Shown here: in pieces, positions 1-7,859 of the stretch
How the letters are laid out: each line of letters opens with the position of its first letter
Position numbering within the stretch: position 1 is the first letter of the stretch
DNA from: Bordetella parapertussis
GTDB taxonomy: Bacteria > Pseudomonadota > Gammaproteobacteria > Burkholderiales > SG8-41
DNA length: 54,013 nucleotides
Direction: 5' to 3'
Assembly: GCA_945885345.1 (NCBI GenBank)
Contig: CAMCYP010000024.1
Location: 1 to 54,013 of the forward strand
Position numbers and translations under genes: made by a program
Notes under the pieces: generated by a model
Database searches by the model: none
The model's input: the letters and a program-made list of their open reading frames with translations, nothing else
What the model was told of the DNA's origin: nothing

Positions 1-51
1 GAGCGCCTGCGCGATGCGCGCGTTTTGCGCCCGCTGCTCCAAGTAAAATAA
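1..51 (+). CDS. 3' end of an upstream gene (partial, unidentified)
   Basis: Frame 1 is open from the window edge and gives 16 residues ending ...LRPLLQVK before a TAA at 49-51. This looks like the tail of a gene whose body lies outside the window. A second frame also closes at 44-46, so the choice of frame is uncertain. No function can be assigned from so few residues. It would be transcribed in the same direction as the amidohydrolase that starts 39 bases later. Confidence 0.3.
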   Translation, partial: ERLRDARVLRPLLQVK

Positions 52-89
52 CCGCAGTTTTTCTTAATCTACCGGAATCAAAAAAAGCC

Positions 90-1076
90 ATGCGTTACGA
101 CCTGCACAGCCACGTCATCCCGCCGACTATCATCGCGGCGATGGAAAAAGACCCCGCACGATTCCAGACCAGCATCACCGAAAAGGACGGCAATAAATAT
201 TTCGATGTGCACGGCCGTCCGGCGATTCTGAGTCCCGAGTTCTACGATGCCGACTTCAAGGTCGAGTGGATGAACCAGAACAAACTCGACGTGTCGGTGA
301 TCTCGGTCGGCCCGCCGATTTATTTTTACTGGCTGTCACCGGACGCGGGGCTGCATGCGGCGAAGCTGGCCAACGACGGCATCGCGCAGATGGTGGCGAA
401 ACACCCGTCGCGGCTGCGCGGCATGGCGCACCTGCCGATGCAGGATCCGGATGCCGCGATTGCCGAACTGGAACGTGTGGTGAATGAGCATGGGTTCAAG
501 GCCGTCGAACTGGCGACTTCGATCGAAGGCACGGCGCTGGCCGACAAAAAATTCCGCAAGGTGCTGAAAACCATCGAGCAGTTGGGCTGCTTCATCTTCG
601 CCCATCCCTACCAGTGCCTGGCCAAGGGCGGCATGGAAGAGTACTACCTGTCGAATTTCGTCGGTTTCCCGCTGGACACCACACTGATGGTGGCGCACCT
701 GATGTTCAGCGGTGCGCTGGATGAAATGCCCGATCTCAAAATCATGCTGGCGCACGGTGGCGGTTTCATTCCGTACCAGATCGGCCGCTTCCGCCATGGC
801 CACCAGGTGCGCAACGAACCCAAGGTCAACAATGCGACGCCGCCGCGCGAACTGTTCAAACGTTTTTATTTCGACTGCCTGACCCACGATCCGCAGGCGG
901 CCAGATACCTGATCGACCAGGTCGGTGCTGACCGCGTGGTCATCGGTACCGACCATCCCTTCGACATGGCGCCGCTCGATGTGCCGGCGGCGGTGGAGGG
1001 TATCCCGGGGCTGACTGACGAACAGAAGGCCTGGGTGTGTGAACGCACGGCAAAAGCATTGCTCGGGGAGGCCTGA
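90..1076 (+). CDS. ACMSD-family amidohydrolase / decarboxylase
   Basis: A 328-aa metal-dependent hydrolase of the amidohydrolase-2 group, which includes aminocarboxymuconate-semialdehyde decarboxylase, gamma-resorcylate decarboxylase and related non-oxidative decarboxylases or hydratases. Visible metal-site residues are His6 and His8 (LHSH), His172 (FIFAHP), His222 (LAHGGG) and Asp288 (GTDHP), in the spacing expected for a complete TIM barrel of this group. The enzyme is probably cytoplasmic, since no signal peptide is seen. Its substrate is likely an aromatic or ring-cleavage carboxylate but cannot be fixed from sequence. ATG 90 begins the canonical (M)xYDLHSH start, although the frame is open further upstream. 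Neighbouring Bug receptors and racemase suggest carboxylate catabolism. Confidence 0.85.
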   Translation: MRYDLHSHVIPPTIIAAMEKDPARFQTSITEKDGNKYFDVHGRPAILSPEFYDADFKVEWMNQNKLDVSVISVGPPIYFYWLSPDAGLHAAKLANDGIAQMVAKHPSRLRGMAHLPMQDPDAAIAELERVVNEHGFKAVELATSIEGTALADKKFRKVLKTIEQLGCFIFAHPYQCLAKGGMEEYYLSNFVGFPLDTTLMVAHLMFSGALDEMPDLKIMLAHGGGFIPYQIGRFRHGHQVRNEPKVNNATPPRELFKRFYFDCLTHDPQAARYLIDQVGADRVVIGTDHPFDMAPLDVPAAVEGIPGLTDEQKAWVCERTAKALLGEA

Positions 1077-1153
1077 GCGGAGCGTACTGCGGTTTTGCAG
1101 TATCCTGAGATCCTGACAACCGGTTGCGAAGAACGAAAATAAGGGAGACGGCA

Positions 1154-1591
1154 ATGGCGATGAATCTGGACAAGAAGAAGGCCGGCATGGCCGCCGCTGG
1201 CATAGCGGTGCTGGGCGTGGCCGGATGGCTGGCCTGGGACATGTTCATGGGCGCGCCACCCCCGCCGCCGATCGTGATCAAGGCCAAACCGCCGGCGGCC
1301 AAACCGGCGGCACAGGCCGCGGCAGCGCCGGGTAAACCGGCTGAAGCGACCGCGAAGCCTGCGGTCGAAGCCGCAGCAAAACCCGCGGCTGAGGCGGCAC
1401 CTGCAGCCAAACCGGCAGCCGTTCCCGTTCCGGTTCTTGCTGCGCCAGTTCTGCCAGTCCTTACAACTGCGGCTGCACCGGCTGACGCAGGCCCGCGCGC
1501 GCTGACCGCACGTTCAAAACTCGATGCGCGGGAATGCCTGAAGCAGGAGACCAACCAGGCCATCCAGCGCTGCGCCGAAAGTTTTCGCTGA
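1154..1591 (+). CDS. small membrane-anchored Ala/Pro/Lys-rich protein, unknown function
   Basis: A 145-aa protein. Residues 1-10 are polar, then a single hydrophobic segment (about 11-30) anchors it in the inner membrane. A proline cluster follows, then about 80 residues of low-complexity KPA / EAxAKPA repeats that probably span periplasm like a TonB-type linker. The C-terminal 25 residues are ordinary sequence and contain two cysteines 12 apart (ECLKQ...QRCAE), which could form a disulfide. ATG 1154 is chosen over an in-frame ATG at 1124 because it follows a good AAGGGAGA ribosome site. I do not recognise a family. It is followed by a strong terminator. Confidence 0.7.
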   Translation: MAMNLDKKKAGMAAAGIAVLGVAGWLAWDMFMGAPPPPPIVIKAKPPAAKPAAQAAAAPGKPAEATAKPAVEAAAKPAAEAAPAAKPAAVPVPVLAAPVLPVLTTAAAPADAGPRALTARSKLDARECLKQETNQAIQRCAESFR

Positions 1592-1610
1592 TTGCAGTAA
1601 TTCCGGCGTA

Positions 1611-1642
1611 AAAAAAAGCGCGGCTGATGCCGCGCTTTTTTT
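1611..1642. terminator. bidirectional intrinsic terminator
   Basis: A perfect 7-bp stem GCGCGGC/GCCGCGC with a TGAT loop is flanked by A7 on the left and T7 on the right. It therefore works in both directions. It sits between the rightward small anchored protein and the leftward Bug gene and should end both transcripts. Confidence 0.9.
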
Positions 1643-1655
1643 ATTGCCGCGGTGT

Positions 1656-2639
1656 TTATCCGCCGGATGCGGCCTTGATGCCTGCCGCCTTCACCAGCTT
1701 GCCGAATTTTTCGATTTCCGCTTTCAGGTAGGCGTGGAACTGCTCGGGTGTGCCGCCAATGATCTGTGCGCCGACATCGGCATGGCGCTTCTGGATGTCG
1801 GGGTCGGCGAGGATGCCGGTGAACTCCTTGTGCAGGCGGGCGATGATCGGCGCCGGCGTGCCTGCGGGCGCGGTGATGGCGGACCACGACGAGTTTTCAT
1901 AACCGGGAATACCGGCCTCCGAGACGGTCGGGAGTTCCGACAGCACGGACAGACGTTTGGAGCCAGTGGTGGCCAGCGCGCGTACCCGGCCGGTCTTTAC
2001 GTGAGGTACTGTAGAGATCGCGTTGTTGAACAGCACTTCGACCTGGCCGGCGATGAGGTCGGTCAGCGACGGTGCTGAACTCTTGTACGGGATGTGCGTC
2101 ATTCGGGTGCCGGTCATCATGCTGAACAGTTCGCCGCAGATATGGCTGAAACCGCCGATACCCGAGGAGCCGTAGTTAAGCTGTCCCGGCCGCGCCCGTG
2201 CCAGCGCTACCAGTTCCTTGACCGACTTTACCGGCACCGAGGGATGCACGATCAGCACGCCGGGCGAGCTCGATACCTGGATGATGGGGGCCAGGTCCTT
2301 TACCACGTCAAACGGCAGCTTGTAGAGGTGCGGGTTTACCGCGTAGGTGCCCACGGTCGAGATGACGATGGTGTAACCGTCGGGCGGGGCCTTGACCGTG
2401 AGTTCCAGGCCGATGTTGCCATTGGCGCCGCCGCGGTTGTCGATCAGCACCTGCTGGCCGACGCGCTGCGCCAGCTTTTCACCCAGCATGCGGCCCTGGA
2501 TGTCGGTCGGACCGCCGGCTATGAAGGGCACGATAAAACGAATTGGCTTGACGGGATAATTTTGCGCGTAAGCCGGGATGGTGGTGATTACGGACAGCGA
2601 CAGTGCAGCAGCAAAACAACGGCACAGGTTCGGCTTCAT
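1656..2639 (-). CDS. TTT-family (Bug) periplasmic substrate-binding protein, copy 1
   Basis: A 327-aa binding protein of the tripartite tricarboxylate transporter family. A Sec signal peptide of about 25 residues ends ...PAYA, followed by the family opening NYPVKPIRFIVPF and a GGPTD loop that in this family contacts a ligand carboxylate. The second family block (DNRGGANGNIG) is also intact. ATG 2639 is set by a strong GAGGAGGA ribosome site; the frame extends 37 codons further upstream but without support. It lies 47 bases downstream of the racemase on the same strand, so the two probably share a transcript. No TctA/TctB permease subunit is nearby. The ligand is unknown. Confidence 0.9.
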   Translation of the reverse strand: MKPNLCRCFAAALSLSVITTIPAYAQNYPVKPIRFIVPFIAGGPTDIQGRMLGEKLAQRVGQQVLIDNRGGANGNIGLELTVKAPPDGYTIVISTVGTYAVNPHLYKLPFDVVKDLAPIIQVSSSPGVLIVHPSVPVKSVKELVALARARPGQLNYGSSGIGGFSHICGELFSMMTGTRMTHIPYKSSAPSLTDLIAGQVEVLFNNAISTVPHVKTGRVRALATTGSKRLSVLSELPTVSEAGIPGYENSSWSAITAPAGTPAPIIARLHKEFTGILADPDIQKRHADVGAQIIGGTPEQFHAYLKAEIEKFGKLVKAAGIKAASGG

Positions 2640-2686
2640 CACATCCTCCTCGAGGTGGTGCATGAGCTGCGGGTGTACCAATGTAG

Positions 2687-3346
2687 TCAGGCGCGCAAAG
2701 TCTCCTTCAGGCGCATCACAGCGGAATCGGGGCTGGTCAGTACGCGGCAACCGGTCTGTGCCGGAATCAGGCGTGCGGCAGTGGCCATCGAAAACTGGCC
2801 GAGCACCAGTGCGTCACAGGGCATCAACCCGGCGGCGGCATCGGCGATCAGGCGGTCGTGGCTGCCGGCATCGCCGCGCTGCAGGGCGGCGAGCGCATCC
2901 GGCAGGGTGCGCGTGGTAATGGTGATGGGCTGTTTTTTTGCGCGGGCCATGTCTTCGAGTTCGGCCTTCAGCGCCGGGATGCTCGGCGTGAACGTCGCAA
3001 TCAGTCCGATGCGATTGCCGGCGGCGAGGGCTTCATCGAGCATGGCCTCGTTGGGCTTCAGCACGGGGATGGGCATGATTGCCGCTGTGGCTTCAATGGC
3101 GGGCCCGAAGGCCGAGCAGGTGAACAGGATGGCATCCGCACCGCTGCCGTGGACATAACGTGCCAGCGTCAGGAAACGGTCGATCATCACGTCGGTCAGG
3201 CGGCCTTCGGCAGCAAGATCCGCGGACAGCGAATCGTCGAGCAGATTGGTGATGTGCGCTTCGGGCCAAAGGCGGCCGAATGCGGCGACGATGGGATCGA
3301 TGGCGAGCGGAGTCGCGTGGATCAGGGCGATACGCGGGTGTTTCAT
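2687..3346 (-). CDS. Asp/Glu racemase-superfamily protein with one catalytic cysteine
   Basis: A 219-aa protein with the two-lobed Asp/Glu/hydantoin racemase layout. The N-lobe cysteine is present (Cys77 in LFTCSAFG). The matching C-lobe motif, normally LGC, reads LGQFS, so Gln184 replaces the second cysteine. A classical two-base cofactor-independent racemase needs both thiols, so an isomerase, lyase or decarboxylase-like reaction on a carboxylate is a fair alternative. From memory, a racemase-like subfamily with a QFS motif exists in Burkholderiales, so this may be a subfamily trait. ATG 3346 starts the conserved KxPRIALIHAT segment; upstream codons run into the divergent promoter region. 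It is probably co-transcribed with Bug copy 1. Confidence 0.75.
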   Translation of the reverse strand: MKHPRIALIHATPLAIDPIVAAFGRLWPEAHITNLLDDSLSADLAAEGRLTDVMIDRFLTLARYVHGSGADAILFTCSAFGPAIEATAAIMPIPVLKPNEAMLDEALAAGNRIGLIATFTPSIPALKAELEDMARAKKQPITITTRTLPDALAALQRGDAGSHDRLIADAAAGLMPCDALVLGQFSMATAARLIPAQTGCRVLTSPDSAVMRLKETLRA

Positions 3347-3436
3347 GACAGCGATTATTATTGGATGAATTGTTATTGGAATGGCGGAACGGGCGCCCAT
3401 TCTACCCGTTTTGTCCCGCGGGACTGTCTGCGGGGT

Positions 3437-3464
3437 TTGACAAAAAGGGCCATGCGTGGACAAT
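3437..3464 (+). promoter_or_regulatory. sigma70-type promoter for the Bug/tartrate-dehydratase operon
   Basis: A perfect -35 TTGACA (3437-3442), a 16-bp spacer and a 4/6 match to the -10 (GACAAT, 3459-3464) point toward Bug copy 2, whose start lies about 120 bases downstream. It is in the 239-bp divergent intergenic region shared with the leftward racemase gene. This is a prediction from sequence only. Confidence 0.5.
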
Positions 3465-3471
3465 CCGCATG
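3451..3471. promoter_or_regulatory. inverted repeat overlapping the -10, candidate operator
   Basis: CATGCG and CGCATG form a perfect inverted repeat with a 9-bp spacer and cover the predicted -10 element. A separate perfect 12-bp palindrome GTCCCGCGGGAC lies just upstream (3413-3424). The position suits a repressor of the rightward operon. No regulator gene is found nearby, so the binding protein is unknown. Confidence 0.4.
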
Positions 3472-3585
3472 GTCGGTAGTGGCCGTAATGCAGTGTCGCT
3501 GCCGCTGTGGTGTGCCCCAGGCCGTTCGCGGCTTGCGCCACCCGTCAATAACAAGCATTTAACAAACCAATCGAGGAAAAAAAAC

Positions 3586-4554
3586 ATGAACAGTATTGTT
3601 GCCACCATTGCGTCGGTTGCAGTGGCCGCGCTGACCGTCGGCGCGCCCCGGGTCCATGCACAGGCTTATCCGAGCAAGCCGATTCATTTCGTGCTGCCGT
3701 TCCCGCCGGGCGGCGGCACCGACATTCTCGGTCGCATTCTCGCGCAAAAGCTGTCCGAACAGGTGGGCCAGCCCGTAGTACCGGAAAACCGGCCCGGTGC
3801 CGGCGGCAACGTCGGCACCGAATATGCGACACGCCAGCCGGCCGACGGCTACACGATCGTAATCTGCTCGCCGTCTCTGGCGATCAGTCCGAGCCTGTAC
3901 AAAAAACTCAATTACAAGCAGGAAGACCTGACGCTGATCGGCCGTGTTGCATCCATTCCGAATGCATTCGTGGTGCACCCGGTGGTGCCGGCGCGTTCCG
4001 TGAAGGAGCTGGTGGCACTGGCGAAACGGAGCCCCGGCAAGCTCAACTTCGGCACCGGCGGCGCCGGCACCTCGAACGATCTGGCCGCGCGCTATTTCAT
4101 CGCGGAGAACAAGCTCAACATTCTGGTCGTTCCGCACAAGGGTGTGAACCAGGCGACGATCGCACTGCTCGGCGGGCAGGTGGACATGGTGGTGGTCGGC
4201 GTGGCGACGTCGGCGCCGCACGTGAAGGCAGGCAAGTTGCGCGCGTTGGCGACGTTGACCGAGAAGCGCACCGAGACCCTGCCGGACGTGCCCAGCATCG
4301 TCGAGGCGGGATATCCGTGGTTCCAGGTCGATACCTGGTATGTGATGGCGGCGCCCGCAGGCACGCCTGCCGCGGCCATCAGCCGGCTGAATGCGGAGTT
4401 CAACAAGATGCTGAAAAACCCGGACATGCTGAAACGCCTCGAAGCCCGTGGCGCTTATCCGGTGACCAGCACGCCTGAGGAAGCCCTGCAGTTCGTGAAG
4501 AAGGAAACGGACACTTGGGGCAAGGTCATCCGGGATGCCGGCGTCCAGCAATAG
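3586..4554 (+). CDS. TTT-family (Bug) periplasmic substrate-binding protein, copy 2
   Basis: A 322-aa binding protein. Its signal peptide ends ...RVHA|QAYPSKP. Family blocks are FVLPFPPGGGTDILGR and ENRPGAGGNVGTE, with the C-terminal AAPAGTPAAAI segment present. ATG 3586 follows CGAGGAAAA; the frame is open 75 codons further upstream through the promoter, which is not coding. It is the first gene of a rightward operon Bug2-Bug3-dehydratase-Bug4-can, with gaps of 34, 36, 45 and 67 bases. It differs clearly in sequence from the other copies, so it probably binds a different ligand rather than being a recent duplicate. Confidence 0.9.
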   Translation: MNSIVATIASVAVAALTVGAPRVHAQAYPSKPIHFVLPFPPGGGTDILGRILAQKLSEQVGQPVVPENRPGAGGNVGTEYATRQPADGYTIVICSPSLAISPSLYKKLNYKQEDLTLIGRVASIPNAFVVHPVVPARSVKELVALAKRSPGKLNFGTGGAGTSNDLAARYFIAENKLNILVVPHKGVNQATIALLGGQVDMVVVGVATSAPHVKAGKLRALATLTEKRTETLPDVPSIVEAGYPWFQVDTWYVMAAPAGTPAAAISRLNAEFNKMLKNPDMLKRLEARGAYPVTSTPEEALQFVKKETDTWGKVIRDAGVQQ

Positions 4555-4588
4555 CCGCATACATCAAGATTTTTCAGAGGGAGCAAAC

Positions 4589-5563
4589 ATGATCAAGCGA
4601 TTCGGCGGGATGGCAGTGGCGGGTCTGGTGGCGGCGGCAGTGGCAGCACCGGGAGTGCAGGCGCAGGACTATCCGACACGCCCCGTACGCATGATCGTGC
4701 CCTTCGCGCCCGGCGGCCCGACCGATGTCATTGCACGGGTGGTCGCGCAGAAACTGACCGATGGCATGGGGCAGCAGGTCGTGGTCGACAACCGTGCCGG
4801 TGCCGGCGGCAACATCGGCATGGGAGTGGCGGCGTCGTCCGCCCCCGACGGTTACACGCTGATCGTTGTCAGTTCCAGTTTTGTGGTGAACCCCGGTTTG
4901 TACGCGAAGATTCCGTACGATCCGTACAAGAGTTTCATCCCGGTTTCCAACATGGCGGCCTCGCCCAATGTGTTCACGGTGCATCCGACCATCGCCGCGA
5001 AAACGATGAAGGATCTGTTGACGCTGGTGGCGGCGGACCCGAAAAAATTCTCGGTGGCGACGCCTGGCATCGGTACCACACCGGACCTGTCGGCGCAGTT
5101 GCTGAAACTGACCAGCAAACTGGATTTCATCACCGTGCCTTTCGGCGGTGCCGGTCCCGCAGTGGGTGCGGTGGTTGCCAACCAGGTGCAGATCGGCTGT
5201 ACCGCATTGCCGCCAACGACGCCATACATCAGCTCCGGGCGGCTGCGTGCGATCGCGGTCACCAGCCCCAAACGTTCCGGGGCAATACCCGATGTGCCGA
5301 CCATGGCGGAAGTCGGCTTCAAGGGCCAGGAAGCCGATACGCTGCAGGGCCTGCTGGTGCCGGCGGGAACGTCGAAGGAAATCGTTGCCAAGCTGCACGG
5401 ACAGGTGGTCAAAATGATGGCTCAGCCGGATGTGAAGTCGCGTATCGAGGGTCTGGGTTTCGACATCATTGCCAGTTCGCCAGCCGAGTTTTCTGCGCAG
5501 ATCAGGGTCGAAGTGGAGAAGTGGACCAAGGTCGTCAAGGCAGCCGGGATCAAGGTTAATTGA
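4589..5563 (+). CDS. TTT-family (Bug) periplasmic substrate-binding protein, copy 3
   Basis: A 324-aa binding protein with a signal peptide ending ...GVQA|QDYPTRP and the family segments MIVPFAPGGPTDVIAR and DNRAGAGGNIG. ATG 4589 lies 7 bases after AGAGGGAGC, a good ribosome site. It lies directly between Bug copy 2 and the enolase-superfamily dehydratase, close enough for one transcript. Two consecutive Bug genes in front of one enzyme suggest either a spare receptor or receptors for related hydroxy-dicarboxylates; the ligand itself cannot be read from sequence. Confidence 0.9.
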   Translation: MIKRFGGMAVAGLVAAAVAAPGVQAQDYPTRPVRMIVPFAPGGPTDVIARVVAQKLTDGMGQQVVVDNRAGAGGNIGMGVAASSAPDGYTLIVVSSSFVVNPGLYAKIPYDPYKSFIPVSNMAASPNVFTVHPTIAAKTMKDLLTLVAADPKKFSVATPGIGTTPDLSAQLLKLTSKLDFITVPFGGAGPAVGAVVANQVQIGCTALPPTTPYISSGRLRAIAVTSPKRSGAIPDVPTMAEVGFKGQEADTLQGLLVPAGTSKEIVAKLHGQVVKMMAQPDVKSRIEGLGFDIIASSPAEFSAQIRVEVEKWTKVVKAAGIKVN

Positions 5564-5599
5564 TGGCGGTTGCGGCGGTGTGTACGCAGTGGGGTAACC

Positions 5600-6769
5600 A
5601 TGCGTATCACTGACATCCGCGAGGTTTCGATCGCACTGAAATCGGATCTGCGTAACGCAGTATTCGATTTCAGCGAGATGACCACCTCGGTGGTCGCGGT
5701 AATGACCGACGTCATCCGTGACGGTAAACCCGTCACTGGATTCGCCTTCAATTCCACCGGACGTTATGCCTGCGGCGCGCAGATGCGCGAGCGTTTCATT
5801 CCGCGCATCCGCAAGGCTGATCCCGAAACGCTGCTCAATGCCGCCGGCGACAACCTCGACCCGGAAAAAATCCTGGCGGCGATGATGCAGCGGGAAAAAC
5901 CCGGTGGCCACACCGAACGTTCGGTGGCGATCGGCACGATTGAAGTGGCGTGCTGGGACGCTGCGGCGAAAATCGCCGGTTTGCCGCTGCATGCGCTGAT
6001 TGCAAAAATATATAATAAAAACAATAAGATAGATAAAGTCCCCTGCTACGTCGGCGGCGGCTGGTACGAGCCGGGCAAAGGCATTCCCGAATTGCTCGAC
6101 GAAATCCGCAGCAAGTTCGCACAGGGTTACCGCACCATGAAAATCAAGGTCGGCGGCCTGTCGATTTCTGATGATGTAGCGCGCATTGAGGCTGCATTAA
6201 AAGTAGTCGGTAGCAGCAGGAATCTGGCTGTTGATGCGAATGCCGGGTTTGATCGCGATCGCGCGCTGGCCTACGCCAAAGCGCTGGCGCCCTATGATCT
6301 GCGCTGGTTTGAAGAGCCTACCGATCCGCTGGACTATGCGCTACTCAGCGAAGTCGCGGCAATTTACGCTGCGCCCATCGGCACCGGCGAAAACCTGTTT
6401 TCCACGCAGGACGTGCGCAATCTCGTGCGTTTCGGCGGGTTGCGTCCCGACCGCGACATTATCCAGACCGATGTGCCGCAGTCGTACGGCATTGCACAGT
6501 TTGCAAAAACGCTGGCGATGCTGAAAGAACACGGCTGGTCGCCGCAATCGGTGTTTCCGCACGGCGGCAACCAGATGACGCTGCACATCGTCGGCGGTTT
6601 CGGTCTTGGCGGCTGCGAGGCCTATCCGGGCGTGTTCGGCATGTTCGCCGGTTTTGCCGATGACGCCAAAGTCGAGGACGGTTATCTGAAACTGCCGGAT
6701 CGTCCCGGCATCGGTTTCGAGGCACAAAACGCGCTGTATGCCACAATGCGCGAACTTGCCCCGGGTTAA
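5600..6769 (+). CDS. enolase-superfamily dehydratase, D(-)-tartrate-dehydratase-like
   Basis: A 389-aa member of the mandelate racemase / muconate lactonizing enzyme group. Visible motifs are the KxK base (MKIKVGG), metal ligands in VDANAGF, EEP and GTGEN, and the general-acid/base His in FPHGGNQ. From memory, the N-terminal capping domain (FDFSEMTTS, FNSTGRY, EKPGGHxERS) closely resembles Bradyrhizobium D-tartrate dehydratase, which converts D-tartrate to oxaloacetate. If so, the flanking Bug receptors may capture tartrate-like hydroxy-diacids. ATG 5600 follows GTGGGGTAACC; a TTG 10 codons earlier is less likely. A stretch around codons 135-147 is strikingly AT-rich (KIYNKNNKIDK), unlike the rest of the gene. 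Confidence 0.8.
   Translation: MRITDIREVSIALKSDLRNAVFDFSEMTTSVVAVMTDVIRDGKPVTGFAFNSTGRYACGAQMRERFIPRIRKADPETLLNAAGDNLDPEKILAAMMQREKPGGHTERSVAIGTIEVACWDAAAKIAGLPLHALIAKIYNKNNKIDKVPCYVGGGWYEPGKGIPELLDEIRSKFAQGYRTMKIKVGGLSISDDVARIEAALKVVGSSRNLAVDANAGFDRDRALAYAKALAPYDLRWFEEPTDPLDYALLSEVAAIYAAPIGTGENLFSTQDVRNLVRFGGLRPDRDIIQTDVPQSYGIAQFAKTLAMLKEHGWSPQSVFPHGGNQMTLHIVGGFGLGGCEAYPGVFGMFAGFADDAKVEDGYLKLPDRPGIGFEAQNALYATMRELAPG
6013..6027 (+). repeat. AT-rich recurrent motif, copy inside the dehydratase gene
   Basis: TAATAAAAACAATAA lies in an approximately 30-bp block of almost pure A/T within an otherwise GC-rich reading frame. The core is shared with patches at 16806-16817 (same strand) and, on the other strand, at 34233-34253 and 53444-53464, all of which are non-coding. 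Confidence 0.5.
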
Positions 6770-6814
6770 CGGGTGTAATCAAAAAAATCAATAGCAGTGC
6801 TGCCGGGAGGAGTC

Positions 6815-7792
6815 ATGCATACAGTGCCGAAGGGATTGTTGCGGATTGCAGGCGGGATTGTGGTTGTAATGGCTTTGCTGGTTGCGCCCGTAGTCGGTGC
6901 CGCATATCCCGAAAAGCCGGTGCGCGTGGTGGTGCCGTTTGCCGCCGGCGGTCCGGCTGACCTGGTCGCGAGATTACTGGCGCAGAAACTGTCGGAGCAG
7001 TGGAAACAGCCGGTGGTGATCGACAACCGTGGTGGCGCCGGCGGCAACATCGGCACCGCGCTGGTCGGCCAGGCACAGCCTGATGGCTACACGCTGCTGC
7101 TGACCACCTCGGTATTTGTCTGCAACCCGAGCCTGTACCGCAATGTCGGCTACGATGCATTCAAGGATTTTGCACCCATCACCCTGACCAGCGTTTCGGC
7201 GACGGTGGTGTCCCGTCATCCGTCATACACCGCGGTCAACTCGATGCAGGATATCGTGCGGCAGGCCAAAGCAGGACCAATTCCTTTCGCGTCTCCCGGC
7301 ATCGGCACGGCGGGTCATCTTTCGGGCGAACTGTTCCGCACCATCACCAAAGCCAATCTCCAGGCCGTGCCGTACAAAGGCGCCGGCCCGGCGATGACCG
7401 CGTTGCTGGGCGGAGAGGTAAGGCTTGGCTTTACTGCGGTGCCGCCAGTGGTTGCGTTGTCGCGCAGCGGAAAACTGGTGCCGATTGCGGTGACCAGCAT
7501 CAAACGACTCGACGTGCTGCCCAATGTGCCGACCGTGGCCGAGAGCTATCCGGGTTTCGAAGTCGATAACATGTATGGTCTGCTGGCGCCGAAGGCGACA
7601 CCCGCGGCCCTCGTGCGCAAGATCAATGCCGACACGCTCGCGGCACTCAGGACGCCGGATCTGCGCCAGCGCTTTGCGCAGGATGCGTTCGAGATCCGCG
7701 GCAATTCACCTGAGGAATTTGCGCAGTACCTGCGCAGCGAATTCGCCAAATGGGCGAAGGTGGTCAAGGAATCAGGCGTCCGCGTCGAATGA
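6815..7792 (+). CDS. TTT-family (Bug) periplasmic substrate-binding protein, copy 4
   Basis: A 325-aa binding protein. Its signal peptide includes a long hydrophobic run (IVVVMALLVAPVVG) ending near ...VGA|AYPEKP. The family blocks VVVPFAAGGPADLVAR and DNRGGAGGNIG are intact; the loop reads GGPAD where most copies have GGPTD. ATG 6815 follows the strong ribosome site GGGAGGAGTC, so an in-frame start 6 codons earlier is rejected. It lies 45 bases after the dehydratase in the same operon and 67 bases before carbonic anhydrase. The nearest relatives within the window are the other Bug copies. Confidence 0.9.
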   Translation: MHTVPKGLLRIAGGIVVVMALLVAPVVGAAYPEKPVRVVVPFAAGGPADLVARLLAQKLSEQWKQPVVIDNRGGAGGNIGTALVGQAQPDGYTLLLTTSVFVCNPSLYRNVGYDAFKDFAPITLTSVSATVVSRHPSYTAVNSMQDIVRQAKAGPIPFASPGIGTAGHLSGELFRTITKANLQAVPYKGAGPAMTALLGGEVRLGFTAVPPVVALSRSGKLVPIAVTSIKRLDVLPNVPTVAESYPGFEVDNMYGLLAPKATPAALVRKINADTLAALRTPDLRQRFAQDAFEIRGNSPEEFAQYLRSEFAKWAKVVKESGVRVE

Positions 7793-7859
7793 GGCACAGC
7801 GGCAATTGCGCGGTGTGAGAAAATGCGGATTCCGCGTTCCTGAGTGACTGTCCGTCATC

